A stretch of 64,000 nucleotides of DNA from Nitrospinaceae bacterium (GCA_021604505.1 BQJC01000001.1:1536264-1600263); one strand, 5' to 3'; numbered from the stretch's first letter, positions 18,037-26,811 are shown. Notes: generated from the sequence alone by a model not told the origin. Made by a program: numbers and translations.

Positions 18037-20244
18037 ATGGCTTTTAAAACGCGCCATTCGGCTGGTGGTTGGGGGGCCATACTTTTTTCCCTGAAATGGG
18101 CCCGGAAGGCGGGCGGCCTGTGGCCCATGTTGCGGGCCTTGTATTCCCGGAACAGCTGTAAAAGCTGTGCTCTGGGCATGGGCGGGCAACAGGGCGGGAT
18201 GAAAAACGAACGGGGAAGTTTCCCGGAGGTTTGCAACAAATCGTTTCTCGCCCAGGCGTCGGATATGCAGGGTGCCCTGCCCATCGATTTCTTCGACCGT
18301 CACGATATAGCGACATTGTCCCAATGGTCGCCCAGGCAACTCGAATTGAGCGGACGTCTGACTCAGCCGGTTCTCTGTGAACCCAATGCCACTCATTACC
18401 GCCCCATTTCCTGGACCGATGCCGCAGAACGCATCGTTGACAAGATCCAGGCAACCTCTCCGGACCGGACATTTTTTTATTCCAGCGGGCGCTCCTCCAA
18501 CGAAGCCGGGTTTCTGCTTCAGCTTTTCGCCCGGTCTTTCGGAACCAACAACGTCAACAACTGTTCTTACTATTGCCACCAGGCATCGGGAGTGGGTTTA
18601 TCGCAGAGCATCGGCTCCGGGACGGCTACGGTGCAACTGGAAGACCTGGATGCAACGGATCTGATCTTTTTGATAGGCGCCAACCCCGCATCCAATCATC
18701 CGCGCTTCATGCGCACCCTCATGGAAATCCGCCGCCGGGGCGGAAAAGTCGTCGTCATCAACCCGGCCCGGGAACCGGGTCTGGAAAATTTCAGCGTTCC
18801 ATCGGATGTCAGAAGCCTGCTCTTTGGTTCGGAAATTGCCAGCACCTATGTGCAACCCAATATCGGCGGCGACATCGCGCTTTTAAAAGGAATTGGCAAG
18901 GCACTCATCGAAATTTCGGGAAAAGAACCTGAAATTCTCGTCCCGGAATTTATTGAAAACCACACCGAAGATTATCTCGCTTACAAAAAAGATCTGGAAG
19001 AAACATCCTGGGAAATTTTGGAAAAGGACTCAGGCATCGCTCAGGAAGTCATGCAGGACATCGCCCGCCAATATTCCCGTGCGAAAAATGTCGTCTTCGC
19101 CTGGGCGATGGGCATCACCCACCATGCTCATGGCGTCGAAAACGTGCATTCCATCGTCAATCTGGCGTTGATGCGCGGCATGGTGGCCCGCAAAAACGCC
19201 GGCCTTTTGCCTTTGCGCGGTCACAGTAACGTTCAGGGAATCGGTTCCATCGGCTTTACGCCGGAGTTAAAACAGAAAATTTTTAACAATCTTGAAACCT
19301 CCTGCAAAATATCCCTTCCATCCCAAAAGGGGCTGGACACGCTGGGCTGTATGGAAGCGAGTAAAGAAGGACAATTCGATTTTGCCTGGAACCTGGGCGG
19401 CAACCTGTTCGGCTCCAATCCCGATTCAAAATTCGCCAGAGAGGCATTGAGCAATATCGATTTTGTCCTGTACATGAACACCACTCTCAATCAGAGCCAT
19501 TTCCTGGGCAGAGGCAAAACCTCACTCATCCTCCCGGTTCTGGCCCGCGATGAAGAACCGCAAGCCACCACTCAGGAAAGCATGTTCAGTTATGTCCGCA
19601 TGAGCGACGGTGGCGACCCCCGCCATTTGGGCCCTCGAAGCGAAGTGAGCGTGATCGCGGAAATTGCCGCAAGGGTTCTCGATCAACATCCCATTCCCTG
19701 GAACGAACTCAGACAACATGAAAATATCCGGAAACTGATCGGGACCGTCATCCCGGGGTTTGAAAAAATGCAGGAAATAGACGCCACCCGAAAGGAGTTT
19801 CATATTAACGGCAGGATTCTGCATTCCCCGAATTTTCCAACGGAAACCGGGAAAGCCAGGTTTCAGATATGCGCACTTCCCAACATTTCCCATACGGATA
19901 GGGGAAAAAATTCCTTTCAACTGATGACCGTTCGGTCGGAAGGGCAATTCAATACCGTTGTGTACGACCTGGAAGATCGATACCGGGGAATTCCGTCGAG
20001 GGATGTGGTTCTGATGAATCCTGAAGACATCCGGTCACACGGATTTCAGGAGGGGCAAAAAGTTACGGTGGCAAACGACACGGGTGAGTTGACCAGTCTG
20101 AAAATCATTTCTTTTCCGATCAAATCAGGAAATATCATGATGTACTACCCGGAAGCCAATGTCCTGGTTCCCAGGCATCACGACAAACAATCCAGAACGC
20201 CTTCATTTAAATCCGTGCCTGTGGCGGTAAACGCGGAGGGATGA
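18037..20244 (+). CDS. Molybdopterin oxidoreductase, FdhF/YdeP-like
   Basis: The 735-residue protein resembles the YdeP-type branch of formate-dehydrogenase-like molybdoenzymes. A short N-terminus has CKSC (41-44). There are catalytic-domain blocks FYSSGRSSNEAGFL, NNCSYYCHQASGVGLSQSIG (the Cys/Sec-type Mo-ligand region) and LIFLIGANPASNHPRF, and a C-terminal molybdopterin-binding domain (GIPSRDVVLMNPEDI). No Tat signal, iron-sulfur-rich N-terminal domain or partner subunits are adjacent, so it is probably cytosolic and its electron partner is unknown. It starts 23 bases after batE with a GGAGAG ribosome site, so it may be the last gene of the Bat transcript. The substrate is unassigned. Confidence 0.85.
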   Translation: MAFKTRHSAGGWGAILFSLKWARKAGGLWPMLRALYSRNSCKSCALGMGGQQGGMKNERGSFPEVCNKSFLAQASDMQGALPIDFFDRHDIATLSQWSPRQLELSGRLTQPVLCEPNATHYRPISWTDAAERIVDKIQATSPDRTFFYSSGRSSNEAGFLLQLFARSFGTNNVNNCSYYCHQASGVGLSQSIGSGTATVQLEDLDATDLIFLIGANPASNHPRFMRTLMEIRRRGGKVVVINPAREPGLENFSVPSDVRSLLFGSEIASTYVQPNIGGDIALLKGIGKALIEISGKEPEILVPEFIENHTEDYLAYKKDLEETSWEILEKDSGIAQEVMQDIARQYSRAKNVVFAWAMGITHHAHGVENVHSIVNLALMRGMVARKNAGLLPLRGHSNVQGIGSIGFTPELKQKIFNNLETSCKISLPSQKGLDTLGCMEASKEGQFDFAWNLGGNLFGSNPDSKFAREALSNIDFVLYMNTTLNQSHFLGRGKTSLILPVLARDEEPQATTQESMFSYVRMSDGGDPRHLGPRSEVSVIAEIAARVLDQHPIPWNELRQHENIRKLIGTVIPGFEKMQEIDATRKEFHINGRILHSPNFPTETGKARFQICALPNISHTDRGKNSFQLMTVRSEGQFNTVVYDLEDRYRGIPSRDVVLMNPEDIRSHGFQEGQKVTVANDTGELTSLKIISFPIKSGNIMMYYPEANVLVPRHHDKQSRTPSFKSVPVAVNAEG

Positions 20245-20255
20245 ACCCGAAGGGT

Positions 20256-20810
20256 TTATTCCGTGTCGAGGCGCAACTTAAGGTTTTTCTTTTTTTCCTT
20301 TACGGCCACGTCGTAGGTAGAAATCAATTGATGCAGAATCTGTTGCCGGTTGAGGGAAATGGAATGCTGTGTCCCGTTGTATTGCACCCTGAGATGCTCT
20401 TTATCCTTTTCCTCAATCAGGATACAACCCTTGTTGACCATTTCCGCGGTCCGGGACAGCAAACTGCCCTTGTCCCAGGGTTTGAAAAAATGCAGATCCG
20501 CGCCTGACTCGAGACCCGTGAGAAGAGTTTTCATGTCCCATGAAGCGGTGAGCAAAACGACAGGGATATGTGACAGTTCGGGGTCTTTTTTGATCACCCG
20601 GCACAGTTCGAACCCATCCATTTCAGGCATCTGAATATCAGTGAACACGACATTCGGGGCTTTTTCGCGGATCATGGCCAAAGCGTCTTCGCCATTCATG
20701 GCCACCTTGACGACATAATCCTGTTTTGTGAGGGTGTGGCGCAGAAGCTCTCCCTGCTCCTTACAATCCTCTACAATCAATAAATACGTTGGTTCAACTT
20801 CATTTTGCAT
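20256..20810 (-). CDS. Response regulator, receiver domain with short C-terminal extension
   Basis: The 184-residue product has an N-terminal receiver domain: acidic pair VEDCKEQ, phospho-acceptor Asp in VVFTDIQMPEMDGFEL, Thr/Ser in LLTAS and Lys in FFKPWDKG. The last ~60 residues (EEKDKEHLRVQYNGTQHSISL) are not a known DNA-binding domain. It may act by protein contact. No histidine kinase is adjacent. It converges on the molybdoenzyme gene with 11 bases between stops. The first acidic position is ED followed by C, a minor deviation. Confidence 0.88.
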   Translation of the reverse strand: MQNEVEPTYLLIVEDCKEQGELLRHTLTKQDYVVKVAMNGEDALAMIREKAPNVVFTDIQMPEMDGFELCRVIKKDPELSHIPVVLLTASWDMKTLLTGLESGADLHFFKPWDKGSLLSRTAEMVNKGCILIEEKDKEHLRVQYNGTQHSISLNRQQILHQLISTYDVAVKEKKKNLKLRLDTE

Positions 20811-20931
20811 TGGAAGGGCTTAAGTTAAAATTAATAGTTTGGCCGAGGTCTCAAGACCGTTGTAACCCATTAAGCGAAAAGGGCTATGCCCTCCCCTGGA
20901 AATTCCTGACAAGGAGATCGAAAACACCCTC

Positions 20932-20947
20932 TTTAAGCTGGCTTAAA
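20932..20947. repeat. Perfect palindrome between the response regulator and XRE genes
   Basis: TTTAAGC-TG-GCTTAAA, 7-bp arms, 14 bases downstream of the XRE gene stop. A second short palindrome GGTCT-CA-AGACC lies near 20850. Either could be an operator for the response regulator gene or a weak transcript end. Confidence 0.35.
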
Positions 20948-20960
20948 CCGTCTCAATGGT

Positions 20961-21389
20961 TCAGGAATTATCCGGGTCAGCTCCAACCAGAAAACCTTCC
21001 AAATGTGCTTTCTTCTCCGTATCCCCTCTGCGGTAGACGCGGATGACTTTCTCTATGATTTCTCTTAATTTTTGATCCTGGAGAAGTTGAGCAAATTCTT
21101 TTTGGAAAATGGATTTTTCGACACTCTCTGATTCCTGCCGGATCATGGGACCCCGACCAGTGAGAAGCCAGTAGATATTGATATCGGAAAATAAGCACAA
21201 ATTGGCCAAGGTCGTTGCGGAAGGAAGAGATTTGTCGTTTTCCAAATCCGAAAGGGAACCCTGAGAAACGCGGATTTTTTTGGACAACTCCACCAGTTTG
21301 AGCAGGGAATATTTGCGCCAGGCTTTCAGCCGCTTCCCCACCGTCGTGATCGTAATCGTTTCCTGCGATCCATTGCTTTCATTCGTCAT
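20961..21389 (-). CDS. XRE-type helix-turn-helix regulator
   Basis: The 142-residue product has an HTH_3 domain at about 18-72 (VGKRLKAWRKYSLLKLVELS, RVSQGSLSDLENDKSLPSA, a typical XRE recognition helix) and a C-terminal extension of ~70 residues (LLTGRGPM and following). The start at 21389 is chosen because GAGG precedes it by 6 bases; the in-frame ATG at 21401 has no ribosome site. It probably binds its own upstream region. The target and ligand are unknown. Confidence 0.85.
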   Translation of the reverse strand: MTNESNGSQETITITTVGKRLKAWRKYSLLKLVELSKKIRVSQGSLSDLENDKSLPSATTLANLCLFSDINIYWLLTGRGPMIRQESESVEKSIFQKEFAQLLQDQKLREIIEKVIRVYRRGDTEKKAHLEGFLVGADPDNS

Positions 21390-21692
21390 AGCTTCCCTCA
21401 TCGTATATAGCCCTTAGTCTTAAAAAGATTAAATAAATAAATCGAGATTCCTTGAAAAATCAGGATTCACCGGAAGGAGACGCTTCCTTGATTCGTGTTT
21501 TATTAGAATAGGGAGACCGTATGGCGATATCGTTAAGCGAAAGTCACAGTTCTGCAACGTTTCTGGAGATCGGGGCACGGGAAGAAAAGGCTGGAAAAAT
21601 CAGGGAAAACTGAGGAAGGAAGGGTGGAATGACCCGCACGGGCGACAGGAAAAATTTTAAATTTTCCGGCACAATTTTTAAAATTTAAAACG
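21390..21692. other. Intergenic region between XRE gene and OmpR-type regulator
   Basis: About 300 bases without a convincing gene. The XRE promoter should lie at the left end; a TATATA at 21405-21410 on the minus strand is the best -10 candidate. The right end carries the AT-rich hairpin at 21655-21690. The middle holds nothing recognised. Confidence 0.5.
21655..21690 (-). terminator. AT-rich hairpin after the OmpR-type regulator
   Basis: TTTTAAATTTT (21655-21665) and AAAATTTAAAA (21680-21690) are perfect 11-base inverted repeats two bases past the stop codon at 21693. The minus strand continues into a T-run. The AT-only stem is weaker than a normal terminator, but the position fits. Confidence 0.55.
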
Positions 21693-22379
21693 CTACTTTT
21701 GATCCTGAAACCGGTAACCCACACCGCGGACGGTTTCAATATAACCACCGGCATCCTTTAGCTTAGAGCGGAGCCTTTGGATGTGAGTGTCTATCGTCCG
21801 CGAAAAAACGCCGTCTCCGTATTCCCAAATCTGTTCAAGGAGAACATCGCGAGGCTTGATTTTCCCCGGGCTTTCAATCAAACGCGCAAGAAGTTTGAAC
21901 TCCGTCAGGGTCAAATCCACTTCCTTATTTTTTACCGTGACCGCGTGATTGGCAAGGTTCACGAATAGACATCCATATTTAAACTGCTCCTTAGCTTCCG
22001 GCGGAGCATAAACGCGTTTCAAAACGCTTTTGATTCGAAGCACCAGCTCTCGCGTATTGAAAGGTTTCGTCATATAATCGTCGGCGCCAAACTCCAACCC
22101 CAGGACGCGGTCGATTTCTTCATCCCGCGCAGTCAACATAATGATGGGAACGGTGGCCGTGCGGTTTTCGGAACGCAGGGTCTTACAGACATCCATGCCG
22201 CTCATGCCCGGCATATTGACATCCAAAACCAACAGGTCGGGAACTTTTAAGCGGATTTTCTTGATAGCGCCTTCGCCATCGGAAGCCGTTTCGACTTTGA
22301 ACCCCTCTTTACTCAGCTTCAGTTCCAGGGCCGCAACCAAATCCTTGTCGTCATCCACCAATAAAATATTATTTTTCAT
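21693..22379 (-). CDS. OmpR/PhoB-family response regulator
   Basis: The 228-residue product has a receiver domain (acidic DDDKD, phospho-Asp in LLVLDVNMPGMSG, Thr in TARDE, Lys in YMTKPFNTREL) and a C-terminal winged helix (LTLTEFKLLARLIESPG, SRTIDTHIQRLRSKL, IETVRGVGYRF). It is a DNA-binding output regulator. The start has AAGGA 9 bases upstream. No sensor kinase gene is adjacent, so the partner is elsewhere. Confidence 0.95.
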   Translation of the reverse strand: MKNNILLVDDDKDLVAALELKLSKEGFKVETASDGEGAIKKIRLKVPDLLVLDVNMPGMSGMDVCKTLRSENRTATVPIIMLTARDEEIDRVLGLEFGADDYMTKPFNTRELVLRIKSVLKRVYAPPEAKEQFKYGCLFVNLANHAVTVKNKEVDLTLTEFKLLARLIESPGKIKPRDVLLEQIWEYGDGVFSRTIDTHIQRLRSKLKDAGGYIETVRGVGYRFQDQK

Positions 22380-22428
22380 TTTAGACGTTCCTTGAAAAAA
22401 TGATCCCGATTTTAGATCCGTTTAAAAG

Positions 22429-22983
22429 TCAACCTGCCGTCAGACCCTTCAACTCCTCGGTGTGTAATTTGTTCACCGCAATCCACTTATGCCTGAATTC
22501 CTTTTGCGCCGCCATTCCATCAGAAGAAATTTTTCCCAACTGGTCCAGGTATTTTTTCCAGCGAAGCAACATACAGGTTCGTCGATTGGAGTCGATAGCC
22601 CGCGAACTCAAAATATTGTCCTCGATGTCGCACAATTTTATTTTCTTCGACTCCAGACTCCAGGTGCCAATTTCAGCCGCGTATTCCTCGCTGGAAAAAT
22701 GATCCGGCTTGGTCAAATCCGACACGATTTCCCGTACTTCCATGCCAAAAACACCTTCAATCTCTTCAATCGAGAGCGCTGTGTCTTCCACCAGATCATG
22801 ACAAATGGAGGCCAGCATCCCGGCTATCGATTTTTGCTTATAGGTCAAATAGTATTTACAGACACGACGGGGATGATTGTAAAACGCCTCCCCTTTCGGT
22901 CCCTTTCGAACCTGACCGGCATGAAACTTTCTTGCCAGAACAACGGCTTTTTTGACTTGCCTGATTTGACTTGTTTTATCCAT
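22429..22983 (-). CDS. Stand-alone HD-domain hydrolase, RelA/SpoT-type (MESH1-like)
   Basis: The 184-residue product consists almost entirely of an HD domain like the hydrolase half of RelA/SpoT. Metal-binding residues are His in ARKFHAGQVRKG, His in FYNHPRRV and the HD pair in ASICHDLVEDT. There is no synthetase, TGS or ACT domain. Its length equals that of small alarmone hydrolases such as MESH1. It may hydrolyse (p)ppGpp or another nucleotide. It follows the esterase gene by 14 bases, so they are probably cotranscribed. Confidence 0.85.
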   Translation of the reverse strand: MDKTSQIRQVKKAVVLARKFHAGQVRKGPKGEAFYNHPRRVCKYYLTYKQKSIAGMLASICHDLVEDTALSIEEIEGVFGMEVREIVSDLTKPDHFSSEEYAAEIGTWSLESKKIKLCDIEDNILSSRAIDSNRRTCMLLRWKKYLDQLGKISSDGMAAQKEFRHKWIAVNKLHTEELKGLTAG

Positions 22984-22997
22984 TTAAAATTTGTTTT

Positions 22998-23648
22998 TTA
23001 AATCAGGCCCTTGCTTCTAAAAAAAGAAAAACAGTCGTCTACGATCCAGTCGATATGGGAAATCAATTGATGATCCGAATCCAATTCCTGCAATTGACAC
23101 CACGAATGCGCCTCAACAAAGTTCCGGGACTCTAAAATATCGACAGTGTCGTCATGAATTCCATGAACGATCCGCGTCGGCAATTCCCTGTCCAACGTCA
23201 TTCGGTTCCATTTTTCAGCGTCGCGAAAAATATCGGTACTCAAGTGCATCTCTTTATTATACCGATAATGAAACACTTTGATCAAGTCTGGAATGTCGTT
23301 AGAGCGCATAAAATGGCCCTGAACGAGGGACTGCCATCTATTGAGAAAATTAAAACCCGGCGCCATGAGATAAATTGCGGAGACTTCTTTGCGCATTTGC
23401 GCTGTCAGTGTCGCAAGGTATCCCCCCATACTGCTGCCGATCAAACCGAATTGTTCGCCTGGGGTTTCGTCCATACAGGCTTCAATTATTTTTATCTGTC
23501 CGGACAACGATAACCTTTGAAAATCCCCGCCTTCCAAATCGGGAATCGTCAGGGGCACGGAAAACCCGTCAAAAAACTTTTTAAACGCAGTCGCCTTGGT
23601 CGATCCCGGCCCGGAGGCAAACCCATGCAGATAAATTATCCGCGCCAC
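22998..23648 (-). CDS. YqiA-like alpha/beta-hydrolase (esterase)
   Basis: The 216-residue product has an alpha/beta-hydrolase fold with oxyanion block YLHGFASGPGSTKA, nucleophile elbow GLIGSSMGG, Asp in HGIHDDTVD and a terminal His in LDSDHQLISH. This is the YqiA/UPF0227-type small esterase pattern. It starts with GTG. It heads a two-gene unit with the HD hydrolase downstream. The substrate is unknown. Confidence 0.88.
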   Translation of the reverse strand: MARIIYLHGFASGPGSTKATAFKKFFDGFSVPLTIPDLEGGDFQRLSLSGQIKIIEACMDETPGEQFGLIGSSMGGYLATLTAQMRKEVSAIYLMAPGFNFLNRWQSLVQGHFMRSNDIPDLIKVFHYRYNKEMHLSTDIFRDAEKWNRMTLDRELPTRIVHGIHDDTVDILESRNFVEAHSWCQLQELDSDHQLISHIDWIVDDCFSFFRSKGLI

Positions 23649-23720
23649 AATTGAGTTGCCCGTATTTGCCAGTTTTTCAAAACTTTCTCCTTCTTTCCAA
23701 AAGCTTCCAGGAGTAAACCG

Positions 23721-24992
23721 TCAACCGCTTGCCTGCTTTTCGGAACCGCTGTGATTCATGCCTTGAACGGTTTCCCGCATCCACCACAAAAGCCCCAGGC
23801 CAGGGAGAGCCACCAGAAAGGTAATAAAAAAGAAAACCGGCCAACCTGTCACATCCGCAAGAAACCCGGAAGGCGGGCCCACAAACACCCGCCCCAGCGA
23901 TGCCAAGGCCGACAACAAGGCAAATTGGGTCGCGGTATAACGGTGGTCACAAAGCGCCATGAGGAATCCGACAAACGATGCGGTGCCCATGCCTCCGGCC
24001 AGGTTTTCAAAGGCCACTGCAAACACCATCATGGTGTAATTCTTGCCCAGCATGGCGAGAACCATGAACGACAGGTTCGAAACCGCCTGCAAAATTCCAA
24101 AGTATAATAGAGAGCGAAACATCCCCAGTCGGGCCATGATCACCCCGCCGAAAAGCGCTCCTATGATGGTGGCGAACAAACCCATGCCCTTATTGATGGC
24201 CCCCACCTCAGCGACGGAAAACTCCGGTCCGCGTATCAAAAAAGCCGTGGTCAAGGTCCCTGCAAAGGCGTCGCCCAGCTTATAAAGAACGATCAATGCC
24301 AAAAGCGCCCAGGCGCCAGGCCTTGAAAAAAATTCCTTGAGCGGCCCGCCCACCGCTTCTGCAAGCGTCCGGGGTGGAATCACCTTTTCCTCCGGTTCCG
24401 GCCCGAAAAGGGTTGCCAGCACTCCTATCGTCAATAAGGCCGCCATCAGGAGGTAGGTCAACCGCCAGCCCAATACCTCTGAAAAAATCAGGGCCAGGGC
24501 TCCTGAAACCAGCATGGCAATCCGGTACCCGGTCACAAAGACCCCGGCGCCCAATCCTCGTTCGCGCTCCCGCAAGACGTCCGTGCGGTAGGCATCCACA
24601 ACCACATCCTGCGAGGCCGACATAAAAGTAATCATCACCGCCAAAAAAGCCACGATCCAGGGAAAGCTTTTTGGCGAAAATCCGCCCATTGTCGCAATGA
24701 GGCCCATCAGCGCAAGCTGACAAATCAGCATCCAACCCCGCCTTCTTCCCAGAAACGGGGGAACAAATCGATCCAGAATGGGCGACCAGATGAATTTAAG
24801 GGTGTAGGGCAAACCCACCAGGGTGAATATTCCTATCGTCCCCAGATCCACCCCTTCCACCGCCATCCAGGCTTGCAGGGTGCCCCCCGTCAAAGCCAGT
24901 GGCAATCCAGAGGAAAACCCCAGCACAAGCACCGTTCCAATACGGACGTTCGCCAGGGACCTCAATGTCGGAAGGTTATTTTCGCTAGCCAC
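23721..24992 (-). CDS. AmpG-like MFS permease
   Basis: The 423-residue, 12-helix major facilitator protein has AmpG-type blocks GFSSGLPLALTGGTLQAWM, GLPYTLKFIWSPILDRF and SASQDVVVDAYRTDVL. AmpG imports anhydro-muropeptides for cell wall recycling. A GTG start at 24992 is assigned with no obvious ribosome site. No ampD or ampC-type gene is adjacent, so recycling is inferred from family alone. Confidence 0.9.
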   Translation of the reverse strand: MASENNLPTLRSLANVRIGTVLVLGFSSGLPLALTGGTLQAWMAVEGVDLGTIGIFTLVGLPYTLKFIWSPILDRFVPPFLGRRRGWMLICQLALMGLIATMGGFSPKSFPWIVAFLAVMITFMSASQDVVVDAYRTDVLRERERGLGAGVFVTGYRIAMLVSGALALIFSEVLGWRLTYLLMAALLTIGVLATLFGPEPEEKVIPPRTLAEAVGGPLKEFFSRPGAWALLALIVLYKLGDAFAGTLTTAFLIRGPEFSVAEVGAINKGMGLFATIIGALFGGVIMARLGMFRSLLYFGILQAVSNLSFMVLAMLGKNYTMMVFAVAFENLAGGMGTASFVGFLMALCDHRYTATQFALLSALASLGRVFVGPPSGFLADVTGWPVFFFITFLVALPGLGLLWWMRETVQGMNHSGSEKQASG

Positions 24993-25308
24993 AGAAAAAG
25001 GATAACAGAAATTCCTTTATTTTCAATAGTTTAAATAAATTTACATCAAATTTATGGTTTTTTATTGATAAATGACCAGGGCGAAAGTTTCAGCTAATTA
25101 TTTGTTTTTACTGATTTTGAATTGAAAAACCGGCAGTTGTTGCGCTATCGGCGATCTCAACCCAAAAGCCAATTGACAAAATCCGGATAAGTCAAATAAA
25201 ATCAATATATAACTTAAATTTCTCCGTTTTTTTATAATCTTTATCCAGGCTGTAAATGCATCGTCCCGCTAACGTTTCCGGGAGGGTCATTTCGCGGAAT
25301 TCAAGGCA
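24993..25308. promoter_or_regulatory. AT-rich divergent intergenic region with motB-like promoter
   Basis: 316 bases without a gene. A strong plus-strand promoter candidate is TTGACA (25173-25178), an 18-base spacer and TAAAAT (25197-25202), about 105 bases before the MotB-like gene. The same stretch contains the inverted repeat TTGAC-N13-GTCAA (25173-25195), a possible operator overlapping the promoter. A weak stem TCCCG...CGGGA lies in the leader near 25263. Confidence 0.55.
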
Positions 25309-26631
25309 ATGCACAACCCTGTCAATTTGCAAAAATTTAAAGAGCAAATTAAAAAGCAGTCCCTTGAGTTGAAAAAAATCAAGACGGAGAAGGAAAAGTC
25401 CCTGGAGGATCTCAGGAGTTTAATTGCGAACAACCGGGTTGAGATCAACGCCCTCAAAGAAACCATAAAGAGAAATGAAGAGCAACTGATTCGGCGGCGC
25501 TCCCTGGTTTTCGAACCGCGAAAGACCGTTTCTCACTCCTCTTCACCAGATAGCCTCAATGACCTCCCGCAAAAAATCCGGCAGGAAAATGAAGACATTT
25601 TAAAGAACAAATTGTTGATCAAAAAATACGAGAGCTTTCTCTATGGAGATACCGCCGCGGATAAAAAGGGAGTCCCTCCGGCAACCATCATTCAAGGGCT
25701 GAAGGCGGACCTGGAAAAGCACTACGAAAAAAACAAAAAACTGGCGATGGAGATGGAGTTTCTTCTGGAAGAAAACCGCGAGCTGGAATCCAAAATGATG
25801 ATGCTCAAGGAGCAGGGCATCGTAGAGGCCGCCGAAAACAGACCCAACACAGAAAGCCGTATCGCGGTCACCACGGAATTTTCCGGAGGACTGGAAAGTT
25901 TTCTCGTGACCTATTCCGATCTGATCACGCTCATCCTGGTCATTTTCGTCCTGCTGTATTCCGTTTCGAACATCGATCACGAAAAATTTTCGGAAGCATT
26001 TTCTTCTTTTCAGGAAAACGAACAACGCTATGAAAGCCAAAATGTCTGGCTGAACAAAAAAGAACTGGAAATGCTCAAACGGGTGCGGGAATTGGTCAAG
26101 GACAACGTCGACCCGGAAAGCCTGGTCCGCAGTGATGTGAGAACCGTTCTGATCCGCTTGAAATCATCCGACCTGTTCCTTCCGGGCAGTGCGGAATTGA
26201 TTCCAGGAGCAGAGGAGTTGATCCTCGATTCGATAAAAGAGGAAATGCAGGACGGGGTCAAGCAGGTCGATGTCAACGGGCACACCGACGACGTTCCAAT
26301 AAAACCTAACAGTGAATTCCCATCCAACTGGGAACTTTCCGCCGTGCGGGCCGCTCATGTGGCGAGGGTCATCATCGACAAATTTAAATTCTCCGGGGAT
26401 CGCATGGTGGTTACCGGATACGGGCAACACCGGCCATTCAAACCCAATAACAGCGATTTGAATCGCGGCCTGAATCGGCGGGTGGATATTAAAATACTTA
26501 AAGATGTCCAGCTTGAGGATGAAAAAAAGGGATTCGACCCTGCCAAAAGTCCGGATGCGAAGTCGCAATTGGGGAGAAATATCATTCTTCCGACGCGCCC
26601 TCCTTCAGCGGCTTCTGCCCAAAACCCTTAA
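25309..26631 (+). CDS. MotB-like stator/OmpA-domain protein with long N-terminal coiled coil
   Basis: The 440-residue product has a predicted cytosolic coiled coil over about residues 1-170, one membrane helix (about 199-219) containing TYSDLITLILVIFVLLYS with the MotB proton-carrying Asp at 204, then an OmpA-type peptidoglycan-binding domain (about 265-400: VNGHTDDVPI, WELSAVRAAHVARVI, GLNRRVDIKI). Ordinary MotB has only a short N-terminus, so the ~190-residue extension is unusual. A MotA-like gene follows two genes later. It may power motility, gliding or another proton-driven envelope machine; no flagellar gene is in the window. Confidence 0.88.
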   Translation: MHNPVNLQKFKEQIKKQSLELKKIKTEKEKSLEDLRSLIANNRVEINALKETIKRNEEQLIRRRSLVFEPRKTVSHSSSPDSLNDLPQKIRQENEDILKNKLLIKKYESFLYGDTAADKKGVPPATIIQGLKADLEKHYEKNKKLAMEMEFLLEENRELESKMMMLKEQGIVEAAENRPNTESRIAVTTEFSGGLESFLVTYSDLITLILVIFVLLYSVSNIDHEKFSEAFSSFQENEQRYESQNVWLNKKELEMLKRVRELVKDNVDPESLVRSDVRTVLIRLKSSDLFLPGSAELIPGAEELILDSIKEEMQDGVKQVDVNGHTDDVPIKPNSEFPSNWELSAVRAAHVARVIIDKFKFSGDRMVVTGYGQHRPFKPNNSDLNRGLNRRVDIKILKDVQLEDEKKGFDPAKSPDAKSQLGRNIILPTRPPSAASAQNP

Positions 26632-26689
26632 TATTCCGCGAGAAATTTGACGTCTGAATAATATTTTTTCATTTCCATCAAAATCGCCT

Positions 26690-26695
26690 TATAAT
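26690..26695 (+). promoter_or_regulatory. Candidate -10 box upstream of the adenylate cyclase-like gene
   Basis: A perfect TATAAT lies 77 bases before the gene at 26772, but no good -35 is seen 16-18 bases upstream. An internal promoter in the MotB-cyclase-MotA unit is possible. Confidence 0.3.
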
Positions 26696-26736
26696 ATTGA
26701 TATATATATACTTATGAACTTCTTCAGGGGGGAATT

Positions 26737-26811
26737 ATGCCCTGCGGACCCGGATTTTTCAAGCGCACGCCATGCATGATTTTTTGCACGACAACTCGTC
26801 GAAATTGTTAA
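26737..26811 (+). CDS. Possible 24-codon upstream ORF overlapping the cyclase-like gene start
   Basis: ATG at 26737 is preceded by AGGGGGG at an ideal 4-base spacing. The frame reads MPCGPGFFKRTPC and ends with TAA at 26809-26811, 40 bases inside the next gene in another frame. The cyclase-like ATG at 26772 has no ribosome site of its own, so this small frame could couple or limit its translation. It may be fortuitous. Confidence 0.35.
   Translation: MPCGPGFFKRTPCMIFCTTTRRNC

Noticed and set aside
26700..26711. TATATATATA run as a repeat or origin element
   Set aside because: Only a few units long, with no DnaA-type boxes nearby; it is simply an AT-rich leader.
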